Assembly: GCF_006715395.1 (NCBI RefSeq)
Contig: NZ_VFNC01000001.1
Span: forward strand, 1 to 64,000
DNA length: 64,000 nt
Direction of reading: 5' to 3'
Source: Streptomyces sp. SLBN-31
GTDB taxonomy: Bacteria > Actinomycetota > Actinomycetes > Streptomycetales > Streptomycetaceae
Shown here: positions 1 through 9,530 of the stretch, piece after piece
How positions within the stretch are numbered: the first letter of the stretch is position 1
Layout: each line of letters begins with the position of its first letter
Made by a program: the position numbers and the translations under genes
Notes under the pieces: model-generated
The model's database searches: none
What the model was told of the DNA's origin: nothing
What the model saw: the letters and a program-made list of their open reading frames with translations, nothing else

Positions 1-1
1 C

Positions 2-37
2 ATCAACGGCCTGAGCAAGGTGGCGCCGAAGGCCTAG
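2..37 (+). CDS. 3' end of an unidentified gene (partial)
   Basis: Eleven codons ending INGLSKVAPKA and a TAG stop enter from the left edge. They are followed 15 bases later by a strong hairpin, as expected at a gene end. The fragment is too short to assign. In related Streptomyces the gene before the NlpC/P60 protein belongs to the menaquinone/geranylgeranyl reductase neighbourhood, but that is memory of synteny and not shown here. Confidence 0.5.
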   Translation: MNGLSKVAPKA

Positions 38-52
38 CCTCCGCGGGTGCTG

Positions 53-100
53 CATCGGCGGCCCGGCGGGACGGACATTCGTCCCGCCGGGCCGCCGATG
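53..100. terminator. Strong intrinsic terminator hairpin
   Basis: A perfect inverted repeat of about 21 bp (arms 53-73 and 80-100) with a 6-base loop lies just after the stop at 35-37. It has no long T run, which is usual in Streptomyces. It probably ends the gene entering from the left. Confidence 0.85.
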
Positions 101-181
101 TGTGCGCGACGCCCCGTCAATGCCCTGCCCGCCGGGGACAATTCGGGCACTGAGTGCGATTCCGGCCGTGGGTGCGACGGA

Positions 182-210
182 GGGCCGCTGCCCCCGAGCG
201 GCAGCGGCCC
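182..210. terminator. Hairpin downstream of the NlpC/P60 gene
   Basis: Arms 182-191 and 201-210 form a 10-11 bp GC-rich stem with a 7-9 base loop. It lies about 40 bp past the stop of the leftward NlpC/P60 gene and probably ends that transcript. Confidence 0.65.
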
Positions 211-248
211 TTTCCGTGTCGTGTTCTGTGTCCTGATGTGTCCCGGTG

Positions 249-1049
249 TCAGAGCACCCGCACCGCGCCGGTCGGCGGGTCGTAGGAGAGCGGCTTCTCC
301 ACGACGCCGGTCGAGGGGTTCTGCGCGCCGACGAACATGCCGTCACCGACGTACAGCGCCACGTGGTACGCGCTGCCCGCGCTGCCCCAGTACAGGATGT
401 CGCCGGGCTGCAGGTTGCTCAGCGAGACCTGGGTGCCGGCCGTCGACTGGTCCTGCGAGACGCGCGGCAGGCTGATGCCGACCTGCTTGAACGCGGTCTG
501 CATGAGGCCGGAGCAGTCCCACGAGTTGGGGCCGGTGCCGCCGGAGACGTAGGCGTCGCCGATCTGTGCCTTCACGAAGGCGATGACCGCCGCGGCCGAA
601 CCGGTGGCCGTGGAGGAGCTCGTGGAGGCGCTGGAGCCCACGGAGGCGGACAGGGTGGTCCGCTCGGAGCTGCGGGACGCGGCGCGCTCCGCGGCGGCCT
701 TACGGGCCTCCTCGGCCTTCTTCTTCGCCTCGGCCTTCTTCTTCGCCTCGGCGAGGTCCGCCTTGGCCTGCTTCGCGGCCTTTGCGGCGGCCGCGTCACG
801 CTCGGCCTGCAGCTCGTAGTTCGCGGCCGCCTGCTGAGTGGCGTCCGCGGACTGGGCGACCTGGGCGGCCAGGTCGGCCGTCAGGGTGGGCAGTTGCAGG
901 GTCTGAGTGGTCTCGGCTGCGTTCGCCGAGGCCGCACCCGCCGCCGCCATGCTGAGTACGCCACCGGCAACTCCGGCACGCACGGCGAGGTTCGTCGTCG
1001 CGCTGCGGCGGGGTTTCCGGTGGCTGCGTATGTGAGCGGTGTGGGACAT
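249..1049 (-). CDS. Secreted NlpC/P60 peptidoglycan endopeptidase
   Basis: A 266-residue exported cell-wall hydrolase. An N-terminal signal segment (basic RSHRKPRRS, then a hydrophobic Ala/Gly stretch to about residue 45) is followed by a Lys/Ala/Glu-rich coiled coil (about 85-125), a Ser/Thr/Ala linker and a C-terminal NlpC/P60 domain. That domain shows the catalytic Cys in DCSGL (about residue 179) and the His in AYHVALY (about 229). The family cleaves D-Glu/mDAP-type bonds in peptide stems. ATG at 1049 is chosen because it places the signal peptide correctly. In-frame ATG (1079) and GTG (1106) starts upstream are possible, and the ATG at 1079 has GAAGGT directly before it. The gene diverges from nuoA across about 770 bp. 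I looked for a c-di-AMP riboswitch upstream, common for such genes, and found no match. Confidence 0.9.
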   Translation of the reverse strand: MSHTAHIRSHRKPRRSATTNLAVRAGVAGGVLSMAAAGAASANAAETTQTLQLPTLTADLAAQVAQSADATQQAAANYELQAERDAAAAKAAKQAKADLAEAKKKAEAKKKAEEARKAAAERAASRSSERTTLSASVGSSASTSSSTATGSAAAVIAFVKAQIGDAYVSGGTGPNSWDCSGLMQTAFKQVGISLPRVSQDQSTAGTQVSLSNLQPGDILYWGSAGSAYHVALYVGDGMFVGAQNPSTGVVEKPLSYDPPTGAVRVL

Positions 1050-1693
1050 GAGAACAACCGGTATCAGGGGCTCCTCCATACCTTCAAGAAACGTGTGGTG
1101 CGCCACAGTTGCTCAATGGACCCCCCAAATTCCTCGCCAGGGTTTCCTTATTGACGCCGTAACGGACATTGCGGACGCGACCCATCAAGCCCGTGATCAC
1201 GCTCTTTCGCCAGTACGCCCGAATTGCCCCCGACCTACCATCGGTTGGGACAGTTGGCCAAGCCCGGTTCTCAGACGCCTCTCATGGATGTGGCGGAGGT
1301 CACGCAACGGTCACGGCAATGCGTGCGTCACGCGCGTAGATCACGAAGGGATTGCGCCGGGATCGCGAGGCGGACTCGCTCGTGAACGGATGCACGCGTT
1401 CACATCGCGCCGCAGACCTCACTCCGAGGTGTGAACCGGCTCCACTATCAAGGCGGTGGGTCCAGCACCAATTTGCATGCAGCGGAACTCTCTTGATATG
1501 GAGACGCCCCCTCCGAGCTGCGCCGACGAGCGAAAATGTCACCTCTGGTGATCACTCTGGCGCTTCGCGTACGAAGATCACCGCTCATCCGACTTCATGA
1601 TCCTTCGTCAGGTGGTGGAGATCACAAAGGTTGTGCAATACCCCGTGTCGCAGATCACAGAGCGGCAGGCATAAGATGCGAGGCAGTCGGGCT
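1050..1693. promoter_or_regulatory. Long divergent intergenic region (NlpC/P60 / nuoA)
   Basis: There is no convincing gene here. The stretch has lower GC than its surroundings and many repeated motifs. These are a perfect 7-bp inverted repeat GTGAACG/CGTTCAC with an 8-base spacer (1382-1403), two direct GGTCACG copies 11 bp apart (1298-1304, 1309-1315), a TCACC/GGTGA inverted repeat (1539-1551) and six copies of GATCAC (from 1195, 1339, 1550, 1576, 1620 and 1653). The short frames across it lack Streptomyces codon bias. It is probably the control region for both flanking transcripts. Confidence 0.6.
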
Positions 1694-1709
1694 TGTGACC
1701 TGCTTCACA
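1694..1709. promoter_or_regulatory. Rex operator (ROP site) upstream of nuoA
   Basis: TGTGACCTGCTTCACA differs by one base from the S. coelicolor Rex operator consensus TGTGAACnnnTTCACA. It is 108 bp before the nuoA start. Rex represses respiratory genes when NADH/NAD+ is low, and the nuo operon is a known target class. A -35-like TTGTGA overlaps its left arm, so binding would block RNA polymerase. Confidence 0.8.
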
Positions 1710-1739
1710 TGTTCTCGATCTTCGTTGGGACGAACGGAG

Positions 1740-1801
1740 GTTGGAGGGGCGTGGGAGGCCGGTGTGAGTCCGGCACCAACGCCAGCAGTCAGTGCCGACT
1801 G
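1740..1801 (+). ncRNA. Structured nuoA leader with a cobalamin-riboswitch-like P4/P5 core
   Basis: A perfect small hairpin, GCCGG-TGTGAGT-CCGGC (1758-1774), sits inside a closing stem (1748-1752 with 1779-1783; alternative 1740-1744 with 1776-1780). A second hairpin, CAGTC/GACTG (1786-1801), follows and ends just before the nuoA ribosome-binding region. The inner loop matches the conserved L5 sequence of cobalamin riboswitches (CCGGTGnGAnTCCGG) preceded by GGGA. I do not see the 3' kissing-loop part, so a ligand is unproven. It may be a reduced variant or a chance match. Confidence 0.4.
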
Positions 1802-1817
1802 AGAGGAGCGAGGAGCG

Positions 1818-2177
1818 GTGAACGCGTATGCGCCCATCCTCGTACTGGGAGCCCTCGGGGCAGGCTTTGCGATCTTCTCCGTGGTCATGGCCACGCTGAT
1901 CGGTCCGAAGCGGTACAACCGGGCCAAGCTCGAGGCCTACGAGTGCGGTATCGAGCCCACCCCCACGCCGGCCGGCGGCGGGCGTTTCCCCATCAAGTAC
2001 TACCTGACGGCGATGCTCTTCATCGTCTTCGACATCGAGATCGTCTTCCTCTACCCCTGGGCCGTCACCTTCGACGCCCTGGGGATCTTCGGGCTCGTGG
2101 AGATGCTGCTCTTCGTGCTCACCGTCTTCGTCGCCTACGCGTACGTATGGCGGCGGGGCGGCCTGGAATGGGACTGA
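1818..2177 (+). CDS. nuoA: NADH-quinone oxidoreductase subunit A
   Basis: A 119-residue membrane subunit of complex I, at the junction of the peripheral and membrane arms. Three transmembrane segments are visible (about 5-30, 60-85, 90-112), with the conserved YECGIEP loop and the KYYLTAMLFIVFDIE segment. GTG at 1818 is preceded by AGGAG repeats (1803-1815). It is the first gene of a 14-gene operon and sits 108 bp behind a Rex operator, so expression is expected to respond to NADH/NAD+. The next gene starts 15 bp downstream. Confidence 0.97.
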   Translation: MNAYAPILVLGALGAGFAIFSVVMATLIGPKRYNRAKLEAYECGIEPTPTPAGGGRFPIKYYLTAMLFIVFDIEIVFLYPWAVTFDALGIFGLVEMLLFVLTVFVAYAYVWRRGGLEWD

Positions 2178-2192
2178 GGGGCCTTTAACGAC

Positions 2193-2743
<551 letters not shown>

Positions 2744-2747
<4 letters not shown>

Positions 2748-3499
2748 GCGACGCGAACGGTGCGAACGGGGCGTCGAACGGCGTGAACCCCGAGAAGGAC
2801 CTCGGCGCCTCCAACCTCCCCGGCCAGCGGGGCGAGGGCGGTGAGGAGATCCGCGTCCAGCGCGGCATGTTCGGCGCCAACAACGGCGGCGACACCTCCG
2901 GCTACGGCGGCCTCGTCCGCTCGGTCCGCCTTCCGGGGCCGGCCGCCCGCCCCTACGGCGGCTGGTTCGACGAGGTCGCAGACGAGCTGGAGGGCGCGCT
3001 GGAGGAGCAGGGCCTGCTCCCGGACAACGCCATCGAGAAGACGGTCGTCGACCGCGGCGAACTCACCTTCCACATCGAGCGTGAGCACCTGCTGCGCGTC
3101 GCCCGCACCCTGCGCGACGACCCGGCCCTGCGTTTCGAGCTGTGCACCGGCGTCAGCGGTGTCCACTACCCGCACGACAAGGGCCGCGAGCTGCACGCCG
3201 TCTACCACCTGCGCTCGATCACCCACAACAGGCTCATCCGCCTCGAGGTCAGCGCCCCCGACAGCGACCCGAAGATCCCCTCGCTGGTGTCGGTGTACCC
3301 GACCAACGACTGGCACGAGCGTGAGACCTACGACTTCTTCGGGATCGTCTTCGACGGTCACCCGGCGCTGACGCGGATCATGATGCCGGACGACTGGCAG
3401 GGCCATCCGCAGCGCAAGGACTACCCCCTCGGCGGCATCCCCGTCGAGTACAAGGGCGCCCAGATCCCGGCTCCGGACCAGCGGAGGTCGTACTCGTGA
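2744..3499 (+). CDS. nuoC: NADH-quinone oxidoreductase subunit C
   Basis: A 251-residue 30-kDa-type subunit. An N-terminal extension of about 65 residues rich in Asn/Gly precedes the conserved domain. Family markers are the [10 protein letters not shown] helix region, [25 protein letters not shown] and the end motif [18 protein letters not shown]. The GTG start at 2744 overlaps the nuoB stop, and the stop overlaps nuoD by 4 bp. With NuoB and NuoD it forms the quinone-connecting module. Confidence 0.97.
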
Positions 3500-4818
3500 G
3501 CACGCAGTCAGCATCGGCCCGCGAGACCACCGAGGGCACCGTGTACACGGTCACCGGTGGCGACTGGGACGAGGTCGTCCAGTCCGCGGCCCGCGCCGAC
3601 GACGAGCGCATCGTCGTCAACATGGGGCCCCAGCACCCGTCCACCCACGGAGTGCTGCGCCTGATCCTGGAGATCGACGGTGAGACGGTCACCGAGGCCC
3701 GCTGCGGCATCGGCTACCTCCACACCGGCATCGAGAAGAACCTCGAGTTCCGCACGTGGACGCAGGGCACCACGTTCGTGACGCGCATGGACTACCTGAC
3801 GTCCTTCTTCAACGAGACCGCCTACTGTCTCGCCGTCGAGAAGCTCCTCGGCATCGAGGACCAGATCTCCGAGCGCACCAAGATCATCCGGGTGCTCCTG
3901 ATGGAGCTGAACCGGCTCTCCTCCCACCTGGTGTGCATCGCCACCGGCGGCATGGAGCTCGGCGCCACCACGATCATGATCTACGGATTCCGTGATCGTG
4001 AAATGATTCTCGACATCTACGAGCTCATCACGGGCCTGCGCATGAACCACGCGTACATCCGGCCCGGCGGACTCGCCCAGGACCTGCCGCCCGGCGCGGT
4101 GGACCACATCCGCGAGTTCGTGAAGAAGATGAAGAAGAACCTCCCGGAGTACGACAAGCTCGCCACCGGGAACCCCATCTTCAAGGCCCGTATGCAGGAC
4201 GTCGGCTATCTGGACCTGGCCGGCTGCATGGCCCTCGGCGCGACGGGACCGATCCTGCGCTCCACCGGCCTGCCGCACGACCTGCGCAAGGCGCAGCCCT
4301 ACTGCGACTACGAGACCTACGACTTCGAGATCCCGACCGCCGACACCTGCGACTCCTACGGACGCTTCCTGATCCGCCTGGAGGAGATGCGCCAGTCGCT
4401 GGGCATCATCGAGCAGTGCCTGGACCGGCTGCAGCCCGGCCCGGTCATGGTCGCCGACAAGAAGATCGCCTGGCCCGCCCAGCTCGCCCTGGGACCGGAC
4501 GGGCTCGGCAACTCCCTCGACCACATCAAGAAGATCATGGGCACCTCCATGGAGGCCCTGATCCACCACTTCAAGCTGGTCACCGAGGGCTTCCGCGTCC
4601 CGCCGGGACAGGCCTACGCGGCCGTCGAGTCGCCCAAGGGCGAACTCGGGGTGCACGCCGTGTCCGACGGCGGCACCCGCCCCTACCGGGTCCACTTCCG
4701 GGACCCGTCCTTCACCAACCTGCAGGCCATGGCGGCGATGTGCGAAGGCGGCCAGGTCGCCGACGTCATCGTGGCCGTCGCGTCCATCGACCCCGTGATG
4801 GGAGGCGTCGACCGGTGA
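3496..4818 (+). CDS. nuoD: NADH-quinone oxidoreductase subunit D (49 kDa type)
   Basis: A 440-residue subunit that lines the quinone pocket. [15 protein letters not shown] near residues 38-52 is the family signature, and the HTGIEKNLE and C-terminal [11 protein letters not shown] segments are intact. GTG at 3496 overlaps nuoC by 4 bp, and the stop overlaps nuoE by 4 bp. This is the only nuoD in the window: the second nuo operon lacks one, so NuoD from here may have to serve both complexes. A short lower-GC3 stretch occurs around 3985-4010. Confidence 0.97.
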   Translation: MSTQSASARETTEGTVYTVTGGDWDEVVQSAARADDERIVVNMGPQHPSTHGVLRLILEIDGETVTEARCGIGYLHTGIEKNLEFRTWTQGTTFVTRMDYLTSFFNETAYCLAVEKLLGIEDQISERTKIIRVLLMELNRLSSHLVCIATGGMELGATTIMIYGFRDREMILDIYELITGLRMNHAYIRPGGLAQDLPPGAVDHIREFVKKMKKNLPEYDKLATGNPIFKARMQDVGYLDLAGCMALGATGPILRSTGLPHDLRKAQPYCDYETYDFEIPTADTCDSYGRFLIRLEEMRQSLGIIEQCLDRLQPGPVMVADKKIAWPAQLALGPDGLGNSLDHIKKIMGTSMEALIHHFKLVTEGFRVPPGQAYAAVESPKGELGVHAVSDGGTRPYRVHFRDPSFTNLQAMAAMCEGGQVADVIVAVASIDPVMGGVDR

Positions 4819-5687
4819 CCACCAGTCCTTCGGAGCACGGCGTCAGCCTGGGCATGCCCGAACTGCCCGCGCCCGCCTACCCGGCCGACGTCCGTGAACG
4901 GCTCGAGAGGGACGCGCGCGAGATCATCGCCCGCTACCCCGACTCCCGCTCGGCCCTGCTGCCACTGCTGCACCTCGTGCAGTCGGAGGAGGGCCATGTC
5001 ACGCGCACCGGGATGCAGTTCTGCGCGGACGTGCTGGAGCTGACCACGGCCGAGGTCACCGCCGTCGCGACCTTCTACACCATGTACCGGCGCAAGCCGA
5101 GCGGCGACTACCAGGTCGGCGTCTGCACCAACACGCTGTGCGCGGTGATGGGCGGCGACGCGATCTTCGAGGAGCTCCAGGAGCACCTCGGCGTCGGCAA
5201 CGGCGAGACCACCGGCGACGGCAAGGTCACCCTGGAGCACATCGAGTGCAACGCGGCCTGCGACTTCGCGCCGGTGGTGATGGTCAACTGGGAGTTCTTC
5301 GACAACCAGACCCCGGCCAGCGCCAAGCGCCTCGTCGACGACCTGCGCGCCGGACGCGACGTCGAGCCCACGCGCGGGGCACGCCTTTGCACCTTCAAGG
5401 AGACCGCGCGGATCCTGGCCGGCTTCCCCGACGAGCGGCCCGGGGCCGTCGAGGAGAGCGGCAGTGCGGGACCGGCGTCGCTCGTGGGCCTCCGCCTGGC
5501 AAGGGGAGAGACCGCACCCGCGCGCGTGGTCCATCCGCGGGACGGCGGCCCGCACGACGAGCCGCAGGACAGGGAAGTGCACGAGCCGTCGCCGACCGAG
5601 CACCTCAGCTCGCACGACGCGCCGCAGGAGACGTCGGCCTCCGACCCAGCCCACCCGGCAGGGCCCGCCGCCGAGGAGGGGGAGTGA
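4815..5687 (+). CDS. nuoE: NADH-quinone oxidoreductase subunit E (24 kDa type)
   Basis: A 290-residue thioredoxin-fold 2Fe-2S subunit of the NADH-oxidising module. The cluster ligands are visible as Cys-x4-Cys ([13 protein letters not shown]) and Cys-x3-Cys ([11 protein letters not shown]). The conserved domain occupies about residues 20-180. A further ~100 residues form a Pro/Glu/His-rich, probably disordered C-terminal tail, longer than in most phyla. GTG at 4815 overlaps the nuoD stop, and the stop shares one base with the nuoF ATG. Confidence 0.95.
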   Translation: MTTSPSEHGVSLGMPELPAPAYPADVRERLERDAREIIARYPDSRSALLPLLHLVQSEEGHVTRTGMQFCADVLELTTAEVTAVATFYTMYRRKPSGDYQVGVCTNTLCAVMGGDAIFEELQEHLGVGNGETTGDGKVTLEHIECNAACDFAPVVMVNWEFFDNQTPASAKRLVDDLRAGRDVEPTRGARLCTFKETARILAGFPDERPGAVEESGSAGPASLVGLRLARGETAPARVVHPRDGGPHDEPQDREVHEPSPTEHLSSHDAPQETSASDPAHPAGPAAEEGE

Positions 5688-7033
5688 TGACCTTGGCACC
5701 CGAACTGAAGGACACCAGCCCGGAGAAGCTGCTCGCACCCGTGTTGTCGGCCTTCTGGGACGAGGACAGGTCCTGGTCGCTGGACGTCTACAAGAGGCAC
5801 GAGGGGTACGAGGGCCTGCGCAAGGCGCTGGCGATGTCGCCGGACGACCTGATCGCGTACGTCAAGGACTCCGGTCTGCGCGGCCGCGGCGGCGCGGGAT
5901 TCCCGACGGGAATGAAATGGCAGTTCATTCCGCAGGGTGATGGAAAACCGCACTATCTAGTTGTCAACGCCGACGAGTCGGAGCCGGGAACCTGCAAGGA
6001 CATCCCGCTCCTCTTCGCGAACCCGCACAGCCTCATCGAGGGCATCGTCATCGCGTGTTACGCCATCAGGTCTTCGCATGCCTTCATCTATCTGCGGGGT
6101 GAAGTCGTCCCCGTTCTGCGGCGGTTGCACGAGGCCGTGCGCGAGGCCTACGCGGCGGGCTACCTCGGCGAGAACATCCTGGGCAGCGGGCTGAACCTGG
6201 AACTCACCGTGCACGCCGGCGCCGGCGCGTACATCTGCGGTGAGGAGACCGCACTGCTCGACTCGCTCGAAGGCCGCCGGGGTCAACCGCGGCTCCGTCC
6301 CCCTTTCCCCGCCGTGGCGGGCCTCTACGCGTGCCCGACTGTTGTGAACAACGTCGAGTCGATCGCGTCGGTTCCCGCGATCGTCCATCGGGGCAAGGAA
6401 TGGTTCCGGTCGATGGGCAGCGAGAAGTCCCCCGGCTTCACGCTGTACTCGCTCAGCGGCCATGTCGCGAGCCCCGGCCAGTACGAGGCCCCGCTCGGCA
6501 TCACGCTGCGCCAGCTGCTGGAGATGAGCGGCGGCATGCGGCCGGGCCACCGGCTGAAGTTCTGGACGCCGGGCGGCTCCTCGACGCCGATGTTCACCGA
6601 CGAGCACCTCGACGTGCCCCTCGACTACGAGGGCGTCGGCGCCGCCGGTTCCATGCTCGGCACCAAGGCTCTGCAGTGCTTCGACGAGACGACCTGCGTC
6701 GTCCGCGCCGTCACCCGCTGGACCGAGTTCTACGCCCACGAGTCCTGCGGCAAGTGCACGCCGTGCCGAGAAGGCACCTACTGGCTCGTGCAGTTGCTGC
6801 GTGACATCGAGGCCGGCAAGGGCGCCATGGACGACCTCGACAAGCTGAACGACATCGCCGACAACATCAACGGCAAGGCGTTCTGCGCCCTCGGCGACGG
6901 CGCCGCCTCGCCGATCTTCTCCTCGCTGAAGTACTTCCGCGAGGAGTACGAGCAGCACATCACCGGCCGGGGCTGCCCCTTCGACCCGGCCAAGTCGACG
7001 GCCTGGGCGGACCGCCCGGAGGTGAACGCATGA
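5687..7033 (+). CDS. nuoF: NADH-quinone oxidoreductase subunit F (NADH/FMN binding)
   Basis: A 448-residue catalytic subunit that oxidises NADH through FMN. The NADH/FMN glycine-rich motif [10 protein letters not shown] (about 65-75), [14 protein letters not shown] and the N3 4Fe-4S ligands [12 protein letters not shown] plus AFCALGDG are intact. ATG at 5687 overlaps the nuoE stop (TGATG); an in-frame GTG lies one codon upstream. Codons about 5915-5965, including a rare CTA, have clearly lower GC3 than the rest of the gene. Confidence 0.97.
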   Translation: MTLAPELKDTSPEKLLAPVLSAFWDEDRSWSLDVYKRHEGYEGLRKALAMSPDDLIAYVKDSGLRGRGGAGFPTGMKWQFIPQGDGKPHYLVVNADESEPGTCKDIPLLFANPHSLIEGIVIACYAIRSSHAFIYLRGEVVPVLRRLHEAVREAYAAGYLGENILGSGLNLELTVHAGAGAYICGEETALLDSLEGRRGQPRLRPPFPAVAGLYACPTVVNNVESIASVPAIVHRGKEWFRSMGSEKSPGFTLYSLSGHVASPGQYEAPLGITLRQLLEMSGGMRPGHRLKFWTPGGSSTPMFTDEHLDVPLDYEGVGAAGSMLGTKALQCFDETTCVVRAVTRWTEFYAHESCGKCTPCREGTYWLVQLLRDIEAGKGAMDDLDKLNDIADNINGKAFCALGDGAASPIFSSLKYFREEYEQHITGRGCPFDPAKSTAWADRPEVNA

Positions 7034-9530
7034 CCGTGACCACCAGTGCTCCCTCCGGAGGGGGAGAGGCGGCGGTCCCGCCGGAGGACCTCGTCACGCT
7101 GACCATCGACGGCGCCGAGATCAGCGTGCCCAAGGGCACCCTGGTCATCCGGGCCGCCGAGCAGCTCGGCATCGAGATCCCCCGCTTCTGCGACCACCCC
7201 CTCCTCGACCCGGTCGGCGCCTGCCGGCAGTGCATCGTCGAGGTCGAGGGCCAGCGCAAGCCGATGGCGTCCTGCACCATCACGTGCACGGACGGCATGG
7301 TCGTCAAGACGCAGCTCACCTCGCCGGTCGCCGAGAAGTCCCAGCACGGTGTGATGGAGTTCCTCCTCATCAACCACCCGCTGGACTGCCCGGTCTGCGA
7401 CAAGGGCGGCGAGTGCCCGCTGCAGAACCAGGCCATGTCGCACGGCCAGGCCGACTCCCGCTTCGACGGCAAGAAGCGGACGTACGAGAAGCCGGTCGCG
7501 ATCTCCACACAGGTCCTGCTCGACCGCGAGCGGTGCGTGCTGTGCGCGCGCTGCACCCGCTTCTCCAACCAGGTCGCGGGCGATCCGATGATCGAGCTGC
7601 TGGAGCGGGGCGCGCTGCAGCAGGTCGGCACCGGTGAGGGCGACCCCTTCGAGTCGTACTTCTCCGGCAACACCATCCAGATCTGCCCGGTGGGCGCGCT
7701 CACCTCGGCGGCGTACCGATTCCGCTCCCGTCCCTTCGACCTGGTCTCCTCGCCGAGCGTGTGCGAGCACTGCTCCGGCGGCTGCGCGACCCGCACCGAC
7801 CACCGGCGCGGCAAGGTCATGCGGCGCCTGGCGGCCAACGACCCCGAGGTCAACGAGGAGTGGATCTGCGACAAGGGCCGCTTCGCGTTCCGCTACGCAC
7901 AGCAGCGCGACCGGCTCACCAACCCCTGGTGCGCAACGCCGAGGGCGACCTCGAACCGGCCTCCTGGCCGGAGGCGCTGCAGATCGCCGCTCAGGGCCTG
8001 CTCGCCTCGCGCGGCCGCACCGGCGTCCTGACCGGCGGCCGGCTCACCGTCGAGGAACGCCTACGCGTACAGCAAGTTCGCGCGCGTGGCGCTCGATACG
8101 AACGACATCGACTTCCGCGCGCGCGTGCACAGCGGCGAGGAGGCCGACTTCCTGGCGGCGGGTCGCCGGCCGGGGACGGGACCTCGACGGTACGGGTGTC
8201 ACGTACACCTCCCTGGAGAAGGCGCCCGCCGTCCTGCTGGTCGGCTTCGAGGCCGAGGAGGAGGCGCCCTGCGTCCTTCCTGAGCTGCGCAAGGCTGCGC
8301 AAGCACGGGCAGAAGGTGTTCGCGCTGGCCACGCACGCGACGCGCGGCCTGGAGAAGGCGGGCGGCACGCCTGCTGCCGGCCGCCCCCAGCACCGAGACC
8401 GAGTGGCTCGACGCGCTCGCGAGCGGGGTCGGCCTGGAGGACGACGGCGCGAAGGCCGCCGAGGCGCTGCGCGCCGAGGGCGCCGGATCGTCGTCGGCGA
8501 GCGGCTCGCCGCAGTGGCGGGAGGTCTGACCGCCGCCGTACGCGCCTCCTCCGCCACCGGGGCCCAGCTGGTCTGGATCCCGCGGCGGGCCGGAGAGCGC
8601 GCGGCCGTGGAGGCCGGCGCGCTGCCGTCCCTGCTGCCGGGCGGCCGTCCGGCGACCGACCCACGCGCGCGTGCAGAGGTGGCCGCGGTCTGGGGGGGTC
8701 GCCGAACTCCCGCACCGCTACGGCCGCGACACCAGCCAGATCGTGGAGGCCGCCGCGAGCGGCGAACTGCAGGCCCTGGTGGTCGCGGGCGTCGAGATCG
8801 CCGACCTGCCAGACCCGGCACGCGCGCGTGAAGCACTTCACGAGGCCGGGTTCGTGGTGTCGCTGGAGCTGCGGCCCAGTGAGGTCAGCGAACACGCCAG
8901 CGTCGTCCTGCCGGTCGCCGCGGTCGCCGAGAAGGCCGGAACCTCCTCAACTGGGAGGGCAGGGTGCGCTTCTTCGACGCCGCGCTCAAGCCCGAGCAGA
9001 TGACCCGCCGCCTCGCGCCGACCGACGCGCGTGTGCTGCAGATGCTGGCCGACGCCATGGACGTGCACCTGGGTCTGCCGGACCTGCGCACCGTGCGCTC
9101 CGAGATCGACCGGCTCGGTCCCTGGGACGGGCCGCGCGCCTCCGAACCTCTGGAGACCGGGGGCCAGTTGCCCAGGCCCGCGGCCGGGGAGGCCGTACTC
9201 GCCGGGCACCCGCCTCCTGCTCGACCGGGGCGTCCTGCAGGAGGGCGACGAGGCGCTCGCCGGCACCCGGCACGCCGCCCACGCGCGCGTGTCGGCCGCG
9301 ACGGCGGCCGAGGTGGGCGTCAAGGACGGCGATCTCCTCGCCGTGACCGGACCCCGCGGGAGCCGTCGAACTCCCCCTGCAGACCGCGAGATGCCCGACC
9401 GGGTGGTCTGGCTCCCGCTGAACTCCGTCGGCGGGGGAGTCGCCTCCGACACCGGGGCGCTGCCCGGCGCCTCGTCCGCATCGGCCCGGCGACGACCGTC
9501 GGCGAGGCCCCGAAGGAGGTGGAGGGATGA
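7030..9530 (+). pseudogene. nuoG: NADH-quinone oxidoreductase subunit G, multiply frameshifted
   Basis: The ATG at 7030 overlaps the nuoF stop and the final frame ends at 9530, overlapping the nuoH start. The first ~300 residues read cleanly. They carry the 2Fe-2S motif ([15 protein letters not shown]), the His/Cys N5 site ([17 protein letters not shown]), two further Cys groups (CVLCARC, CPVGAL) and CEHCSGGC of the molybdopterin-oxidoreductase-like domain. From about 7925 on, recognisable NuoG sequence jumps between all three frames at least ten times: near 7923-7926, 8056, 8160, 8275-8300, 8370, 8485, 8690, 8942, 9204, 9358, 9392 and 9450. The jumps are single-base or two-base indels, often in C or G runs. 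Protein similarity holds across the jumps and the overlaps with neighbours are intact. That pattern fits poor-quality sequence better than a decayed gene. Confidence 0.9.

Noticed and set aside
1107..1300. c-di-AMP riboswitch upstream of the NlpC/P60 gene
   Set aside because: Common in this family, but none of the conserved blocks seen at 27,564-27,762 occurs here.
1382..1403. A second Rex operator
   Set aside because: The half-sites resemble Rex sites but the 8-base spacer is too long for Rex.
1631..2188. Gene of 185 residues overlapping nuoA
   Set aside because: Its frame differs from nuoA, lacks a domain, and contains the Rex operator and leader hairpins in its first part.
8086..9003. 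Separate small genes in the nuoG region
   Set aside because: Their translations are successive pieces of one NuoG protein in alternating frames, so they are fragments rather than independent genes.
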